From Candidatus Caccousia avistercoris (lineage in GTDB: Bacteria > Bacillota > Clostridia > Oscillospirales > Acutalibacteraceae): 7,529 nucleotides of DNA. Where the stretch lies: assembly GCA_018715025.1 (NCBI GenBank), contig DVMK01000111.1, positions 1-7,529 on the forward strand. Direction: 5' to 3'. The notes below the pieces were generated by a model. The model had not been told where the DNA came from and did not search any database. It was given only the letters and a program-made list of their open reading frames with translations. The position numbers were made by a program, and so were the translations under genes. This document shows positions 6,361-7,529 of the stretch, piece by piece; positions within the stretch are counted from its first letter, which is position 1; the number at the start of each line of letters is the position of its first letter.

Positions 6361-7341
6361 CTGGAACTTCCCATTGATTTGCAGGCTGCTCTGGCCCCCC
6401 GGCTGGAGCAGGCGTCCCAGCGGGAGCTTCTGGCCGCCGCCGGGGAGATCAGCGCCCGCTACCGCGCCAGGGAGCCGGGCACCCTGCTGCTTCGCAGCGA
6501 AGAGGAAGCCCTGGCCTATGCCCTGGCCCGCATGCCCGCTACCTACGGGGCGGTTTCCCAGGCGGCGGCCTGGGCGCTGGAGGCGGCCGGGCCGGCCTTG
6601 GGCGAGGGTCCCTTTTCCCTGCTGGACGCAGGGGCTGGTACCGGGGCCGCGGCCTGGGCCATGGCGGACCGGCTTCCCCTCTCCTCTGTTTCCTGCCTGG
6701 AATATTCCCCGGCCATGAGGGCGCTGGGCAGCGCCCTCATGCGGGAAAGCGGGAATGCCGCCCTGCGGGAAGCCCGCTGGCAGCAGGCGGACCTTACCGC
6801 CGCCCCCCGGCTGGAACAGGCCGGCCTGGTGACGGCCGCCTACGTGCTGAACGAGCTGCCCGCGGAGCAGGCGCTGGCCGCCGCGGAAGCCCTGTGGCAG
6901 GCGGCAGGCCGCTTTCTTCTTTTGGTGGAGCCCGGCACGCCGGAGGGCTTCGGCCTGCTGCGGCAGGTGCGGGAAAGGCTTCTCTCCCGGGGGGCCTTTC
7001 TGGCCGCCCCCTGCCCCCAGGACGGCCCCTGCCCCCTGCCGGAGGGGGACTGGTGCCACTTTGCCTGCCGGGTGCAGCGCACCCGGCTTCACAAGCTGGC
7101 CAAAGGCGGCGACGCCCCCTTCGAGGATGAAAAATTTACCTTTCTGGCCTTCACCCGGCAGCCCCCGGCCCCGCGCCCGGCCCGGATTCTGCGCCGGCCC
7201 CAAATAGAGAAGGGCCGCGTGAGCCTGCGGCTGTGTACCCGCGCCGGGCTGGCCGGGCGGACGGTTTCCAAACGGGAGGGCCCCCGGTACAAGCTGGCCA
7301 GGAAGGCTGCCTGGGGCGGAGGATTCCCGGAAGAAGAATAA
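6361..7341 (+). CDS. Rsm22-like SAM-dependent methyltransferase with four-cysteine motif
   Basis: This 326-residue cytoplasmic protein belongs to the Rsm22/METTL17 family, whose eukaryotic members act on the mitochondrial small ribosomal subunit; bacterial members are annotated as ribosome-associated methyltransferases without a defined target. Residues 1-35 (MELPIDLQAAL, SARYR) and the MPATYGAV segment (58-65) match the family's N-terminus. The SAM-binding motif LLDAGAGTGAAAWA is at 88-101, LNELP at 163-167 and LLLVEPGTPEGF at 186-197. Cys218, Cys224 and Cys232 (C-X5-C-X7-C, in APCPQDGPCPL and DWCHF), with Cys292 downstream, fit the pattern of iron-sulfur ligands described for METTL17/Rsm22; Cys236 is an extra candidate. 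The start is CTG 6361, read from an ideal AGGAGGTG and agreeing with the family's MELP beginning. It lies 32 bases after the ABC gene and ends the operon. Family assignment is fairly sure; methyl transfer and substrate are inferred. Confidence 0.85.
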   Translation: MELPIDLQAALAPRLEQASQRELLAAAGEISARYRAREPGTLLLRSEEEALAYALARMPATYGAVSQAAAWALEAAGPALGEGPFSLLDAGAGTGAAAWAMADRLPLSSVSCLEYSPAMRALGSALMRESGNAALREARWQQADLTAAPRLEQAGLVTAAYVLNELPAEQALAAAEALWQAAGRFLLLVEPGTPEGFGLLRQVRERLLSRGAFLAAPCPQDGPCPLPEGDWCHFACRVQRTRLHKLAKGGDAPFEDEKFTFLAFTRQPPAPRPARILRRPQIEKGRVSLRLCTRAGLAGRTVSKREGPRYKLARKAAWGGGFPEEE

Positions 7342-7362
7342 ACGGTTTTCCCTTTTGCACAG

Positions 7363-7416
7363 AGAAGGCCTCCGGACGCCGCGCAGGCGTCCGGAGGCCT
7401 TCTGCCTTATTTTTTT
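7363..7416 (+). terminator. Strong terminator of the ppi-ABC-Rsm22 operon
   Basis: An 18-bp perfect stem (7363-7380 with 7386-7403; arm AGAAGGCCTCCGGACGCC) closes on the 5-base loop GCGCA. A run of seven T (7410-7416) follows six bases after the stem. It starts 21 bases after the methyltransferase stop. Confidence 0.9.
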
Positions 7417-7421
7417 CTCTT

Positions 7422-7433
7422 TTCCCGCGGGAA
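7422..7433. repeat. 12-bp perfect palindrome TTCCCGCGGGAA
   Basis: The palindrome is just beyond the T tract of the preceding terminator and is followed by GATTTTAT. It could be a protein-binding site or a loopless secondary hairpin backing up the terminator. The remaining bases to the window end (7434-7529) show no gene I can support. Confidence 0.4.
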
Positions 7434-7529
7434 GATTTTATCCCCCTGCCATTTTGGCCTGAATTTGATTCACAAGATTCTGCCGCGTGGGACAGCTTGT
7501 AGCAGGAGAAGCGTCACTGCGTCTCGGCA

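Overview
The window looks like ordinary chromosome from a GC-rich member of the Clostridia (Firmicutes), plausibly the Oscillospiraceae/Ruminococcaceae gut lineages. This rests on gene content (a very large 2-hydroxyacyl-CoA dehydratase/activase-type protein of anaerobes, a secreted VanW-domain protein, a Gram-positive-type ExoA nuclease), strong AGGAGG-type ribosome binding sites and extended -10 promoters. The placement is an inference from family knowledge, not a database result. No tRNA, rRNA, CRISPR array, insertion sequence or phage module is visible.

Layout. (1) Bases 1-1197, plus strand: the C-terminal 398 codons of a dehydratase/activase-family protein whose start lies off the left edge, followed by a strong hairpin terminator (1202-1246) and a weaker hairpin after it. 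(2) 1390-1746, plus: a monocistronic 118-residue protein with DUF551-like features, with its own extended -10 promoter. (3) 1757-3770, minus: a two-gene unit running leftward, VanW-family exported protein then exodeoxyribonuclease III (xth/exoA). Its promoter is near 3842-3870, there is a hairpin in the 5' leader, and a small terminator overlaps the nuclease stop codon, where it meets gene 2 tail to tail. (4) 3771-4074: a divergent intergenic region of about 300 bases holding both promoters and several small inverted repeats. (5) 4075-7341, plus: a tight three-gene unit, cytoplasmic cyclophilin-type peptidyl-prolyl isomerase, ABC exporter half-transporter, and an Rsm22-like SAM-dependent methyltransferase, closed by an 18-bp perfect-stem terminator at 7363-7416. 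(6) 7417-7529: a short edge region with a 12-bp palindrome and no convincing gene.

How the genes fit together. The plus-strand operon joins protein folding, membrane export and a probable ribosome-associated methyltransferase carrying a four-cysteine iron-sulfur-type motif; no single pathway obviously unites them. The minus-strand operon joins an envelope protein with a DNA repair enzyme. The most notable items are an apparent CTG start codon on the methyltransferase, the conserved cysteine set in the same protein, and the leader hairpin of the VanW gene. I found no clearly new multi-gene system; most of the window is housekeeping or core-accessory in character.
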